From: Palsa-504 sp963705835
Lineage (GTDB): Bacteria > Actinomycetota > Actinomycetes > Streptosporangiales > Streptosporangiaceae
Direction of reading: 5' to 3'
Length of the DNA stretch: 64,000 nucleotides
Assembly (NCBI GenBank): GCA_963705835.1
Contig: CAVPLC010000088.1
Span: forward strand, 1 to 64,000
The number at the start of each line of letters is the position of its first letter. Position 1 is the first letter of the stretch. Positions 26,486 to 35,490 of the stretch are shown here, piece by piece. The notes beneath the pieces were generated by a model. The model saw only the letters and a program-made list of their open reading frames with translations, ran no database searches and was not told the DNA's origin. The position numbers and the translations under genes were made by a program.

Positions 26486-27754
26486 GTGAAACCTTCCACG
26501 ATCAGCAGATCGGCCGCGGCCTGCGCAGCCGCAGTCCTCCTGGCCGCTTGCGCGTCCAGCAGCTCCTCGGGCAGCAGCAGCGGTGCCAGCACGTCCAGCG
26601 GCCCGGTCACCTACGGCGTCCTTTCCTGTTTCACGGGCCGGCTGGCCAGTCTCGGCCAGGCCATGCTCCAGGGTTCCCAGGTGGCGGTCAGCGAGATCAA
26701 CTCGGCGGGCGGCGTCCTCGGCCGCAAGCTCCAGCTAGTGACCGGTGACACCAGCTGTGACGTCGCCGATGGCGTCACGGCCACGAACCAGATGCTGACC
26801 AAGAACGTGAGCGGCGTGATCGGCCCGGAGACCCAGGAAATCAACGGCGTCGAGCCGATCCTGGACGCCAACCACATCGTCGATGAGTTCCAGGGCGGCG
26901 ACACCGCCCGCGATCACCAGACCGACCCCTACTTCTTCCGGGACAGCCCGTCGGACTCCCAACTCGGCGTGGCCATGTCGCTGTACGGGCACCTGCAGGG
27001 CTACACCAAGGCCGTCATGCTGTTCTACTCCGACCCGGCGGCCCAGACGTTCCTCAAGCCCGTCTCCCAGACGTTCACCAAGCTCGGGGGCACGATCTTG
27101 AAGACCATCATCGTCACCCCGGACCAGACGTCCTACCTGAGCCAGGTCCGCGAGGCGATCGCCGCCCACCCGCAGGTGATCTTCACCCAGGAGGACCCGC
27201 CGACCGCGGCCGTGCTGTTCCGCGAGTTCGGCCAGCTGGGCGGCGGGAGCATCCCCTGGATCGGCACCGACGTCACCAGCGGCAGCGACTTCCTCAAGGC
27301 GATCACCTACCCGGTCGCTCACGCCGTGCTGACCTCGGTGTACGGGACCTCGGTCACCGGCACGGCGAACACGGCGTTCATCAACCTGTTCAATCAGATC
27401 TTCCCGAGCCAGAAGGCGGCCTGCCCGCTGGCCAACGCCAACTACGCCTACGACGCGGTGATCTCGCTCGCCCTGGCCGACGACTACGCGAAGACCACCA
27501 ACGGGACCACGGTCGCGCACGACATGAGCAAGGTCACGAACCCGCCGGGCACCGCGTGTTACACGTACGCGGCCTGCCTGGCGCTCATCAAGGCGGGCAC
27601 GAAGATCAACTACGAGGGCGCCAGCGGTGACCTCGACTACAACCAGTACAACAACACCTTCGGCCCGTACGGCGCGTTCAAGGCCACCGCGGCCGGCCTT
27701 GAGCAGCAGGTCTACGTGATGTCGGCGAGCGCGCTGGCGGCAGCCACGCCGTAG
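26486..27754 (+). CDS. ABC transporter substrate-binding lipoprotein (Peripla_BP_6 type)
   Basis: The 422-aa protein starts at GTG after GAGGAG. It has a lipoprotein signal ending LLAAC (Cys22) followed by a Ser/Gly linker, then a type I periplasmic-binding fold with INSAGGVLGRKLQLVTGD and SGVIGPETQEI. It is anchored outside the membrane and delivers the ligand to LivHMGF. The binding pocket residues do not identify the ligand. The gene follows livF by 82 bp. Confidence 0.93.
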   Translation: MKPSTISRSAAACAAAVLLAACASSSSSGSSSGASTSSGPVTYGVLSCFTGRLASLGQAMLQGSQVAVSEINSAGGVLGRKLQLVTGDTSCDVADGVTATNQMLTKNVSGVIGPETQEINGVEPILDANHIVDEFQGGDTARDHQTDPYFFRDSPSDSQLGVAMSLYGHLQGYTKAVMLFYSDPAAQTFLKPVSQTFTKLGGTILKTIIVTPDQTSYLSQVREAIAAHPQVIFTQEDPPTAAVLFREFGQLGGGSIPWIGTDVTSGSDFLKAITYPVAHAVLTSVYGTSVTGTANTAFINLFNQIFPSQKAACPLANANYAYDAVISLALADDYAKTTNGTTVAHDMSKVTNPPGTACYTYAACLALIKAGTKINYEGASGDLDYNQYNNTFGPYGAFKATAAGLEQQVYVMSASALAAATP

Positions 27755-27779
27755 CGGCGGCGCAGGAACAGGACACGAT

Positions 27780-28943
27780 GTGACGGCGGGCCCACTGGCC
27801 GGAGTGCACGTGCTCGACCTCGCACGGGTACTCGCCGGGCCGTATGCGGCAATGCTGCTCGGCGACCTGGGCGCCGAGGTGATCAAGGTCGAGCGACCTG
27901 GCACCGGGGACGACACCAGGGGATGGGGCCCGCCGTTCGTGCAGGCCGAGAGCACGTACTTCCTGTCCGTCAACCGGGGCAAGCGGAGCGTGGCCATCGA
28001 CCTGAAGGACCCCGCTGAGCGCGACTTCGTCGAGGCGCTGGTGCGCTGGGCGGACGTGCTGGTGGAGAACTTCCGGCCGGGGGTGATGGACCGGCTCGGG
28101 CTCGGGGACGACCGGCTGGCCGAGCTCAATCCGCGGCTGATCCGGCTGGCGATCAGCGGCTTCGGGGAGCGCGGCCCGGACCGCGACCGGGTCGGCTACG
28201 ACCAGATCCTGCAGGCCGAGGGCGGCGTGATGAGCCTGACCGGCACCGCGGCCGGCCGGGCGGTCAAGGTCGGCGTCCCGATCGCCGACGTCAGCGCCGC
28301 CCTGTTCGGCGTCATCGGGGTGCTCGGCGCCCTGGTGGAGCGTGAGCGCAGCGGGCTCGGCCAGCGGGTATCTACCTCCCTGCTCGCCGGGCAGGTCGGC
28401 ATCCACACCTTCCAGGCCACCAGGTACCTCATCGCGGGTCAGGTGCCCGGGGTCTCCGGCAACCACCACCCGACCGTCGCCCCCTACGGGGTGTTCGACG
28501 CCGCGGACGGCCCGCTGGTCATCGCGGTGGGCAACGAGGACATCTGGCGGCGCTTCGCGCCGCTGGCCGGGCTCGATCCCGCCGACGGCAGGTTCGCCAC
28601 CAACGCGCTGCGGCTGGGCCACCTCACCGAGCTGCAGCAGATCATGAACGCGGCGCTCGCCCGGCGCACGGTGGCCGACTGGCTGGACCGGCTGCGCCAG
28701 GCCGGCGTTCCGGCGGGTGAGCTGAAGACGCTGGACCGGGTCTACGACAGCGAGCAGGCGCGTGCGGAGGACCTGGTCTGGGAGGTGGACCACCCGCGGC
28801 TCGGCGGCATCCGCCTGCCCGGTCACCCGGTGCGCTACAGCCGCAGCGCGGTCGCGCCCGGGCTGCCGCCGCCGGCGCTGGGCGAGCACACCGAGGAGTT
28901 GCGCGCGGCCCTGCTTCCCCGCGTGCAGGCCGATGACCGCTGA
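27780..28943 (+). CDS. CaiB/BaiF-family (class III) CoA transferase
   Basis: The 387-aa protein has DLARVLAGPYAAMLLGDLGA, the RGKRSVAIDLKD motif, ENFRPGVMDRLG and a candidate catalytic Asp170 in VPIADVSAALFG. It moves CoA from an acyl-CoA donor to a carboxylate, forming an anhydride with Asp. The GTG start at 27780 closely follows the binding-protein gene, and its end overlaps the next ORF by 11 bp. It would activate the imported acid. The donor and acceptor are unknown. Confidence 0.92.
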   Translation: MTAGPLAGVHVLDLARVLAGPYAAMLLGDLGAEVIKVERPGTGDDTRGWGPPFVQAESTYFLSVNRGKRSVAIDLKDPAERDFVEALVRWADVLVENFRPGVMDRLGLGDDRLAELNPRLIRLAISGFGERGPDRDRVGYDQILQAEGGVMSLTGTAAGRAVKVGVPIADVSAALFGVIGVLGALVERERSGLGQRVSTSLLAGQVGIHTFQATRYLIAGQVPGVSGNHHPTVAPYGVFDAADGPLVIAVGNEDIWRRFAPLAGLDPADGRFATNALRLGHLTELQQIMNAALARRTVADWLDRLRQAGVPAGELKTLDRVYDSEQARAEDLVWEVDHPRLGGIRLPGHPVRYSRSAVAPGLPPPALGEHTEELRAALLPRVQADDR

Positions 28944-30264
28944 CCGCGCGCGTCCCCTCTACGCCGAGATCGCCGATCCCGGGAGCCTGACGCGGTTCGG
29001 CGAGGAGATCGAGGCGGGCGATCCGAGCAGCTGGCCGGGCTATCCGGACCAGATCTGCCGGGCCAGGGAGGCGGCCGGCGCCCGGCACGCGGTGACCACC
29101 GGGGTCGCGACGGTCGGCGGCGAGGCCTGCGTGCTGGTCGGCTTCGAGTTCGCGTTCCTGGGCGGCTCGATGGGAACCGCCGAGGGCGCCAGGATCGTGC
29201 GGGCGTTCTCGGTGGCGGCAGCCGAGCGGCTGCCGGTGGTCTGCGTGGCGGCCTCGGGCGGGTCCCGGATGCAGGAGGGCACCAGCGCCCTGATGCAGAT
29301 GCAGGCCGTGGCCGCAGCCATCGCGGGAGCGCGCCGGGCGGGCATCCCGCACATCGCGGTCGCGGGCGACCCGACCACCGGCGGTGTGTGGGCGTCCCTC
29401 ATCGCCGGCGCGGACGTGCTCATCAGCGTGCCGGGCGCGCGGGTGAGCTTCTCGGGTTCACGTACCAGGCCCCCGGGCGCGGACCCCCAATCCCCGGAGT
29501 ACCTCGCCGACGCCAAGTGGGCGCACGGTTTCGTCGACGCGCTGTCGCCGGTGCCGGAGCTGCGCACCCGGGTCGCCGCCGTGGTCGGCATGCTGTCACC
29601 GCGGTCGCGCGGCGACCTCCCCCGCCGGGCGCCGCTGCCTGCCTGGCCCCCCGACGACGGCGACGTCGCCCGCGCGGACCGGTGGCTGGCCGGATACTTC
29701 GGCCAGGCCGTCGAGATCCGCGGCGACCGGTGCGGGGGCGTGGATCCCGGCCTGCGCTGCGGCTTCGGCCGCCACCAGGGCACCACGATCGGGTACGTCG
29801 CGCAGACCGGCGAGCGGACCACCCCGGCCGGGTTCAGGACCGCTACCCGCCTGCTCAGGCTGGCCGCCCGCCTCCGGCTGCCGGTCCTCACGCTGATCGA
29901 CACCCCCGGCGCCGCGGCCGCCCCGGCCGATGAGGCCGCCGGCGTCGGCCCCGCGATCGCCGAACTGCTGGTCGCGATGGCTTCCTGTGAGGTCCCCGTG
30001 ACCTCGGTGGTTATCGGCGAGGGCGTGTCCGGCGGCGCGCTCGCGCTGGCCTCCCCGAACGACCTGTGGATCGCGCGGGACGGTTATCTCGCGGTGACCG
30101 CCCCGGAGTTCGCGGTGTCGATCCTCAAGCTCGGCGTCCACGACATCCCGCAGGTGACGAGGTGGCTGCGGCTCACCCCGGCGGAGCTGATGAGCCGGGG
30201 CATCGTCACGGGCATCATCGAGCCGTCCGCGAGCACCGCCGGTCACGCGGCCGACCCGAGGTAG
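28933..30264 (+). CDS. Fused AccD/AccA-like acyl-CoA carboxyltransferase
   Basis: The 443-aa protein has two crotonase-like halves. The beta-like half has ASGGSRMQEGTSALMQMQ and DPTTGGVWASL. The alpha-like half has TLIDTPGAAAAPADEAAG, GEGVSGGALAL and APEFAVSILKLG. The AccD zinc ribbon is absent. No biotin carboxylase or biotin carrier gene is visible in the window, so it may use subunits encoded elsewhere or act in a decarboxylase complex, as malonate decarboxylase subunits do. The start at 28933 overlaps the CoA transferase gene. Its 3' end overlaps the convergent aminotransferase by 22 bp. Confidence 0.85.
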   Translation: MTADRARPLYAEIADPGSLTRFGEEIEAGDPSSWPGYPDQICRAREAAGARHAVTTGVATVGGEACVLVGFEFAFLGGSMGTAEGARIVRAFSVAAAERLPVVCVAASGGSRMQEGTSALMQMQAVAAAIAGARRAGIPHIAVAGDPTTGGVWASLIAGADVLISVPGARVSFSGSRTRPPGADPQSPEYLADAKWAHGFVDALSPVPELRTRVAAVVGMLSPRSRGDLPRRAPLPAWPPDDGDVARADRWLAGYFGQAVEIRGDRCGGVDPGLRCGFGRHQGTTIGYVAQTGERTTPAGFRTATRLLRLAARLRLPVLTLIDTPGAAAAPADEAAGVGPAIAELLVAMASCEVPVTSVVIGEGVSGGALALASPNDLWIARDGYLAVTAPEFAVSILKLGVHDIPQVTRWLRLTPAELMSRGIVTGIIEPSASTAGHAADPR

Positions 30265-31412
30265 TCCAGGGCGGCGCGGACGCCGTCGCGGGCGACCGGC
30301 ACTCCGGCCCCGGCCAGACCCATCTCCACCCCGCACAGGGCGCCGGCCAGGGACAGGTCGCTGAGATCGCCGAGGTGGCCGATGCGGAACACGCGGCCGG
30401 CCAGCCGGCCGAGGCCGGCGCCGAGCGACATGTTGTAGCGGTCCAGGATCAGCTTCCGCACCTGGTCGGCGTCGTGCCCGTCGGGAAGCATGACGGCGGT
30501 GAGGGTGCTGGAGTACTCATCCGGGTTCTGGCACACGATGTCGAGCCCCCAGCCGCGGACCGCGCGGCGGGCCGCCTCGGCATGCCGGGCGTGCCTGGCG
30601 AAGACGGCGGGCAGGCCCTCCTCATCGAACATGGCCAGCGCCTCGCGCAGTCCGAAGAGCAGGTTGGTGGCGGGCGTGTAGGGGAACAGCCCGGTCTCGG
30701 CGGCCGCGAGCACCGGCGGCCAGTCCCAGTAGCCGCGCGGCAGCCGGGCTTGCCGCGCCGCGGCGAGCGCCTTCTCGCTGACCGCGTTCAGGCCCAGGCC
30801 AGGGGGCAGCATCATGCCCTTCTGAGAGCACCAGATGGTGACGTCGACGCCCCACTCGTCGTGGTGGTACTCGACCGATCCGAGCGAGGAGATCGTGTCG
30901 ACGATCAGCAAGGCCGGATGCCGGGCGCTGTCCATCGCCGCCCGGATCGGCGGGATCTGGCTGGCGCACCCGGTGGACGTCTCGTTCTGGACGATGGTGA
31001 CCGCCTTGATCTGGTGTCCCGGGTCCGCCGCCAGCTTCTCGCCGACCTGGCTGGCCTGGACGCCCCGGCGCCAGTCACCGGGGACAAGGTCGACATCCAG
31101 GCCGAACCTGGCGGCCATCTGCGCCCACAGCGTGGCGAAATGCCCGGTTTCGAAGGCCAGCACCCGGTCGCCCGGCGACAGCGTGTTGACCAGCGCGGCC
31201 TCCCAGGCGCCGGTGCCCGACGAGGGATATACGGCGACGGGCCCCGTGCTGCCGCACAGCCGCCCGAGCCCCGCGAGCACGTGCCGGGCCAGGGCGGCGA
31301 ACTCGGGCCCGCGGTGATCGATGGTCGGTGCCGCCATCGCCCGCAGCACCCGGTCGGGGACATTCGTCGGCCCCGGGATCTGGAGGAAGTGCCGGCCGCT
31401 CTGGTAGGTCAT
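30243..31412 (-). CDS. Class V aminotransferase, serine-glyoxylate/alanine-glyoxylate type
   Basis: The 389-aa protein has the N-terminal IPGPTNVP motif, PSSGTGAWEAAL, VDTISSLG and the PLP Lys198 in WCSQKGMMLPPG. This fold uses serine or alanine as donor and glyoxylate or another small keto acid as acceptor. It is on the strand opposite the Liv block. Its start codon lies only 4 bp from that of the FAD/Fe-S gene, so its promoter must lie inside the latter or the annotated starts are too early. Confidence 0.9.
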   Translation of the reverse strand: MTYQSGRHFLQIPGPTNVPDRVLRAMAAPTIDHRGPEFAALARHVLAGLGRLCGSTGPVAVYPSSGTGAWEAALVNTLSPGDRVLAFETGHFATLWAQMAARFGLDVDLVPGDWRRGVQASQVGEKLAADPGHQIKAVTIVQNETSTGCASQIPPIRAAMDSARHPALLIVDTISSLGSVEYHHDEWGVDVTIWCSQKGMMLPPGLGLNAVSEKALAAARQARLPRGYWDWPPVLAAAETGLFPYTPATNLLFGLREALAMFDEEGLPAVFARHARHAEAARRAVRGWGLDIVCQNPDEYSSTLTAVMLPDGHDADQVRKLILDRYNMSLGAGLGRLAGRVFRIGHLGDLSDLSLAGALCGVEMGLAGAGVPVARDGVRAALDYLGSAA

Positions 31413-31416
31413 AACT

Positions 31417-34369
31417 ATGTCCTCTCTTCCCGTGCCTCATCCCGTGGCTCATCCCGTGGCTCATCCCGTGGCCGGCTCCGGCGAGGGTACGGAACTGGCC
31501 GAGGCGCTGCGTCGCGTGGTCGGCGGTGAGGTCCGGTTCGACTCTTACACCAGGCACTTGTTCTCGCGCGACGCGAGCATGTATGCGATCGAGCCGATCG
31601 GGGTGGTCTTCCCCCGTGATCCGGCCGACGTGGCCGCCGTGGTGAGCACCGCCGGGGAGTTCGGCGTCCCGGTGCTGCCGCGCGGCGCCGGGACCAGCCT
31701 GGCCGGCCAGACGGTCGGGCACGCGATCGTGATGGACCTGTCCCGGCACATGAGCCAGATCATCGAGATCGACGCCGAGCGGCGCGTGGCGCGGGTACAG
31801 CCCGGGGTGGTGCAGGAGCAGCTGAACCTGGCGGCCGGCCGGCACGGCCTGGCGTTCGGCCCGGACACCTCGACCAGGAACCGGGCCACGCTGGGCGGGA
31901 TGATCGGCAACAACTCGGCGGGCAGCCAGTCGGTGCGGTACGGCATGACGATCGACCACGTGCTCGCCCTGGACGTGGTGCTGTCCGACGCGAGCCGGTC
32001 GGCGTTCGGCCCGCTGACGGCAGGCGAACTGGCCAGCCGCGCGGCCGCGCCGACGCTCGACGGGACGATCTGCCGGGATCTGCCCGCCCTGGTCGAGCGT
32101 TACCGGGAGGCGATCGCCACCGGTTTCCCGCGGTTCTGGCGGCAATCCGGCGGCTACCGGCTGGACCGGCTGGCGGGATCTGACCACTTCGACCTGGCCA
32201 AGTTCGTGGTGGGCTCGGAGGGCACACTGGTCACCGTGGTGGAGGCGACGGTCCAGCTGGTTCCGGCGCCGCGGCACCGCGTCATCGCCGTGGGCCATTT
32301 CACGTCCGTGCAGGCGGCGATCGAGGCGACGCAGGACGCGCTGGCCTGCCAGCCCGCGGCCGTCGAACTGCTCGACCGCGCCATCATCGAGCTGTCCCGC
32401 CGCAAGCTCGAATACCGGTCGCTCGGATCGATCCTGCACGGCGACCCGGAGGCCCTGCTGTTCGTGACGTTCTTCGGCGACACCCCGGCCGAGGCGGTGG
32501 CAGGGCTGGACCGCCTGGACGGACTCTGGCGCGCCCACGGCCACGGTTACCACACGCTCCGCGCCGTCGACGCGCCCGAACAGGCCGCGCTGCTGAAGGT
32601 CCGCGAGGCCGGCCTGGGCCTGCTCATGGCGGCCAGCACCGGCGCGCGCAGGCCGCTGGCCTTTGTCGAGGACACCGCCGTGGAACCGGCCAGGCTGGCC
32701 TCCTACGCGGGCCGCTTCCGGGAGATCCTTGACTCCCGCGGCCTGACGGCCGGTTTCTACGGTCACTGCTCGGTCGGGTGCCTGCACATCCGGCCGTTCA
32801 TCGACCTCAGCCAGCCCGGGCAGGCTGAGCTGATGCGCGCGGTGGCGGAGGAGGTGCGCGAGCTGGTCCTGGAGTACGGCGGGGTGAACTCGAGCGAGCA
32901 CGGCGACGGACTGGCCCGCAGCGAATTCAACCGCCGTGTCTTCGGTGACGAGCTGTACGCGGCCATGCAGGAGACCAAACGGCTCTTCGACCCGGCGGAC
33001 CGGATGAACCCGGGCAAGATCGTCGACGCGCCCGCGATGACAGACCACCTGCGCGACGCCGTCCAGCCCGCCCGGCCCGGCGCTCGCGACCAGGCTCCGC
33101 TTCGACGTTCCCGGCGGGATGCGCGGCGCCGCTGACCGGTGCATGAACATCGGGCTGTGCCGCAAGACGGCAACCGGGGTCATGTGCCCGTCGTACATGG
33201 CCACGCGCGACGAAGAGCACTCGACCAGGGGCCGCGCGAACGCGCTGCTGTACGCGCTGTCCGCGCCCGACCCGCGTGCGGCCCTCGGCAGCGACCGGCT
33301 GCACGGCATCCTCGACCTGTGCCTGGAATGCAAGGCGTGCAAGAGCGAATGCCCGCTCGGCGTGGACATGGCCGCGCTGAAAACCGAGACGCTGGCCGTT
33401 TACCATGACCAGCACGGTGTTCCGCTGCGGTCACGCATGTTCGGATCCATCCGCACCCTGAACCGCCTGGGCTCCGCCGCGTTCCCGGTGTCCAACCTCG
33501 TCGGCCGATGGCGCCCGGCCCGCCTGATGGCGGAGCGCTGGCTGGGGGTGAGCGCCGAGCGGCCTTGGCCCAGGTTCGCCCGGCAGGACCTGCGCGGCTG
33601 GTTCCGGCGTCGGCCCGTCCGGGCGACGCCGGCGCCCCAGGGCGACGTGGTCTTCCTCGCCGACTCGTTCACCACCTTCACCGAACCGTCGGTCGGAAGG
33701 GCGGCCATCGACCTCCTGGAGCTGGCCGGCTGGCGGGTCCGCCTCGAGAGCGCGGGCTGCTGCGGCCGGGCCAGCCTGTCCAAGGGGCTGGTCGACCAGG
33801 CCCGGCGGATGGCGGCGGGCCTGGTCGATCGCCTGGGCGAGGCGGCCGCCCGCGGCGTGCCGATCGTCGGGGCGGAGCCGTCGTGCCTGCTGACCCTGCG
33901 CGACGAGTACCCGGCCCTGCTGGCTGACGATCCGAGGGTGCGGCTGGTGGCGGACGCGACGCGGCTGCCAGAAGAACTGCTCGTGGAGGCCATCGGTTCC
34001 GGCAGGCTCGTGCTGCCGCAGGACAATGGCGTCAGCGGGCGCCGCATCGTGTTCCATGGCCACTGCCACCAGAAGGCGCTCGCGGGAACGGCCGCGACGA
34101 TGGCGCTGCTCCGCAGCATCCCGGGGGCCGACGTCACCGAGGTTGACGCCGGGTGCTGCGGCATGGCTGGCTCCTTCGGCTTCGAGGCGGAGCACTACGA
34201 ACTGTCCATGAGCATCGGCGAGCTCAGGCTCTTCCCTGCCATCCGGGCCGAGGCGAAGGACACGATCATCGCGGCGACGGGCGTTTCCTGCCGCCAGCAG
34301 ATACTGCACGGGACCGGGCGGCAGGCCCGGCACCCGCTGGAAATCATCCGGCGGGTCGTGGCCACGTGA
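31417..34369 (+). pseudogene. FAD-linked oxidase plus Fe-S reductase fusion (GlcD/GlcF-like), frameshifted
   Basis: The first frame (31417-33135) has an FAD-binding PCMH domain (LPRGAGTSLAGQTVG, NNSAGSQSVRYG, VVGSEGTLV) and a C-terminal oxidase domain with HGDGLAR. The second frame (to 34369) has CMNIGLC and CLECKACKSECP cluster ligands and two cysteine-rich domains with ESAGCCGRASLS and DAGCCGMAGSFG. Proteins of this type are commonly one chain of about 970 aa. The switch near 33075-33100 reads smoothly through RLRFDVPGGM in the second frame, so an indel is likely. Role: oxidation of a 2-hydroxy acid (glycolate, D-lactate or 2-hydroxyglutarate class) with electrons to quinone. Confidence 0.8.
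31436..31471. repeat. 12-bp tandem repeat, three units, at the start of the FAD/Fe-S gene
   Basis: The unit CTCATCCCGTGG is repeated three times without change and encodes repeating HPVA. It lies 19 bp after the annotated start codon. Such a repeat can change copy number without a frame change. A GTG after the repeat (about 31468) could be the true start. Confidence 0.7.
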
Positions 34370-34384
34370 GGCGGGAGCGGGTGC

Positions 34385-35353
34385 ATGCGTTACCTGAGCA
34401 TCGGGACGGGGACGGAGATCTCCAGGATCGGGCTGGGCACCTGGCAGTTCGGGTCGCGGGAGTGGGGGTACGGCGAGGCGTACGCCGGGGAGCAGGCGCG
34501 CGCCATCGTGCGCCGGGCGCTGGAGCTGGGGGTCAGCCTGTTCGATACCGCCGAGATCTACGGGTTCGGGCGCAGCGAGCGGATTCTCGGCGAGGCGATC
34601 GGGCAGGAGTGGGACTCGGTCTTCATCGCGACGAAGATCCTCCCGGTGCTGCCGGTGGCCCCGGTCGTGGAGCAGCGCGCCGTGGCCAGCGCGAACCGGC
34701 TCGGCACGCACCGGATCGACCTGTACCAGGTGCACCAGCCCAATCCCGTCGTCCGCGACGGGACCATCATGCGCGGCATGCGGGCGCTGCAGCGGGTGGG
34801 GCTGGTCGGCGAGGTCGGCGTCAGCAACTACTCGCTGGACCGCTGGCGCGCCGCCGAGCAGGCGCTGGGCAGCCGGGTGCTGACCAACCAGGTCCGCTAC
34901 AACCTGGTCGACCGGGCGCCCGAGCGGGATCTGCTGCCGTTCGCCGAATCGACCGGCCACGTGGTCATCGCGTACAGCCCGCTGGCCCAGGGGCTGCTAT
35001 CGGGCCGCTACCACCGGTCCAGCCGGCCGGTGAACAGGGTGCGGACCGGCAACCCGCTGTTCCTGCCGGAGAACCTGGAGCGGGCGGGCGACCTGATCGC
35101 CACCCTGCGCGAGGTGGCCGGCGCGCACGCCGCCACGCCCGCGCAGATCGCGCTGGCCTGGGTCATCCGTCATCCCGCGGTGGTCGCGATACCGGGCGCG
35201 TCAAGCGTCGAGCAGCTCGAGAGCAACGTCGCCGCGGCCGACATCGACCTCACCGAGGACCAGTACCAGGCCCTGAGCGCGGCCGCCGGCCGGTTCCGCC
35301 CCGTCACCGGGCCCTCCGCACTCCCCCGCCTGCTCCGGACCCGCTTCCGCTAG
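34385..35353 (+). CDS. Aldo/keto reductase
   Basis: The 322-aa TIM-barrel protein has GLGTWQFGSREWGYGE, catalytic Asp/Tyr in LFDTAEIYGFGRSE, Lys in ATKILP, His in YQVHQPNP, and the NADPH-binding tail IPGASSVEQLESN. It reduces aldehydes or ketones with NADPH. The ATG is preceded by GGCGGGAGCGGG, 15 bp after the Fe-S gene, so it may be the last gene of that unit. Confidence 0.92.
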   Translation: MRYLSIGTGTEISRIGLGTWQFGSREWGYGEAYAGEQARAIVRRALELGVSLFDTAEIYGFGRSERILGEAIGQEWDSVFIATKILPVLPVAPVVEQRAVASANRLGTHRIDLYQVHQPNPVVRDGTIMRGMRALQRVGLVGEVGVSNYSLDRWRAAEQALGSRVLTNQVRYNLVDRAPERDLLPFAESTGHVVIAYSPLAQGLLSGRYHRSSRPVNRVRTGNPLFLPENLERAGDLIATLREVAGAHAATPAQIALAWVIRHPAVVAIPGASSVEQLESNVAAADIDLTEDQYQALSAAAGRFRPVTGPSALPRLLRTRFR

Positions 35354-35393
35354 CCGGGCGCGCCGGAGCGGGGGGCCCGACCGGTGACACGTT

Positions 35394-35444
35394 GGGCCTT
35401 GTGGCACATAGGGCCCGATAGACGGTCCTGGTGGGCCACAAGGC
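35394..35444. terminator. Strong hairpin with perfect 10-bp arms between convergent genes; also shares motif with 14189
   Basis: GCCTTGTGGC (35396-35405) and GCCACAAGGC (35435-35444) are perfect inverted arms around a 29-nt centre that includes GGGCCCGATAGACGGTCC. The position, after the aldo/keto reductase and before the end of the convergent cyclase gene, suits a bidirectional terminator. The centre matches the motif at 14189-14226, so it may instead be a regulator site. No U-tract follows. Confidence 0.5.
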
Positions 35445-35490
35445 TCGTGCCGGACTGCGCTCCGGATCGTTGAACGGCTCACAAGTCGGG

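Noticed and set aside
31436..31471. Possible CRISPR-like array
   Set aside because: Units are 12 bp, adjacent and without spacers; a simple tandem repeat. The same applies to 41082-41108 and 51161-51198. No cas genes seen.
31075..33369. 764-codon minus-strand open frame opposite the FAD-linked oxidase
   Set aside because: Shadow of the FAD domain gene, which has clear cofactor motifs on the plus strand.
26401..34369. Biosynthetic gene cluster for a natural product
   Set aside because: CoA transferase, carboxyltransferase and transporter genes fit catabolism; no PKS, NRPS, terpene or RiPP core genes present.
33119..34369. Separate Fe-S reductase gene starting at 33119
   Set aside because: No ribosome binding site before that ATG; the sequence upstream in the same frame is already homologous-looking, and related proteins are single fused chains, so a frameshift is more likely.
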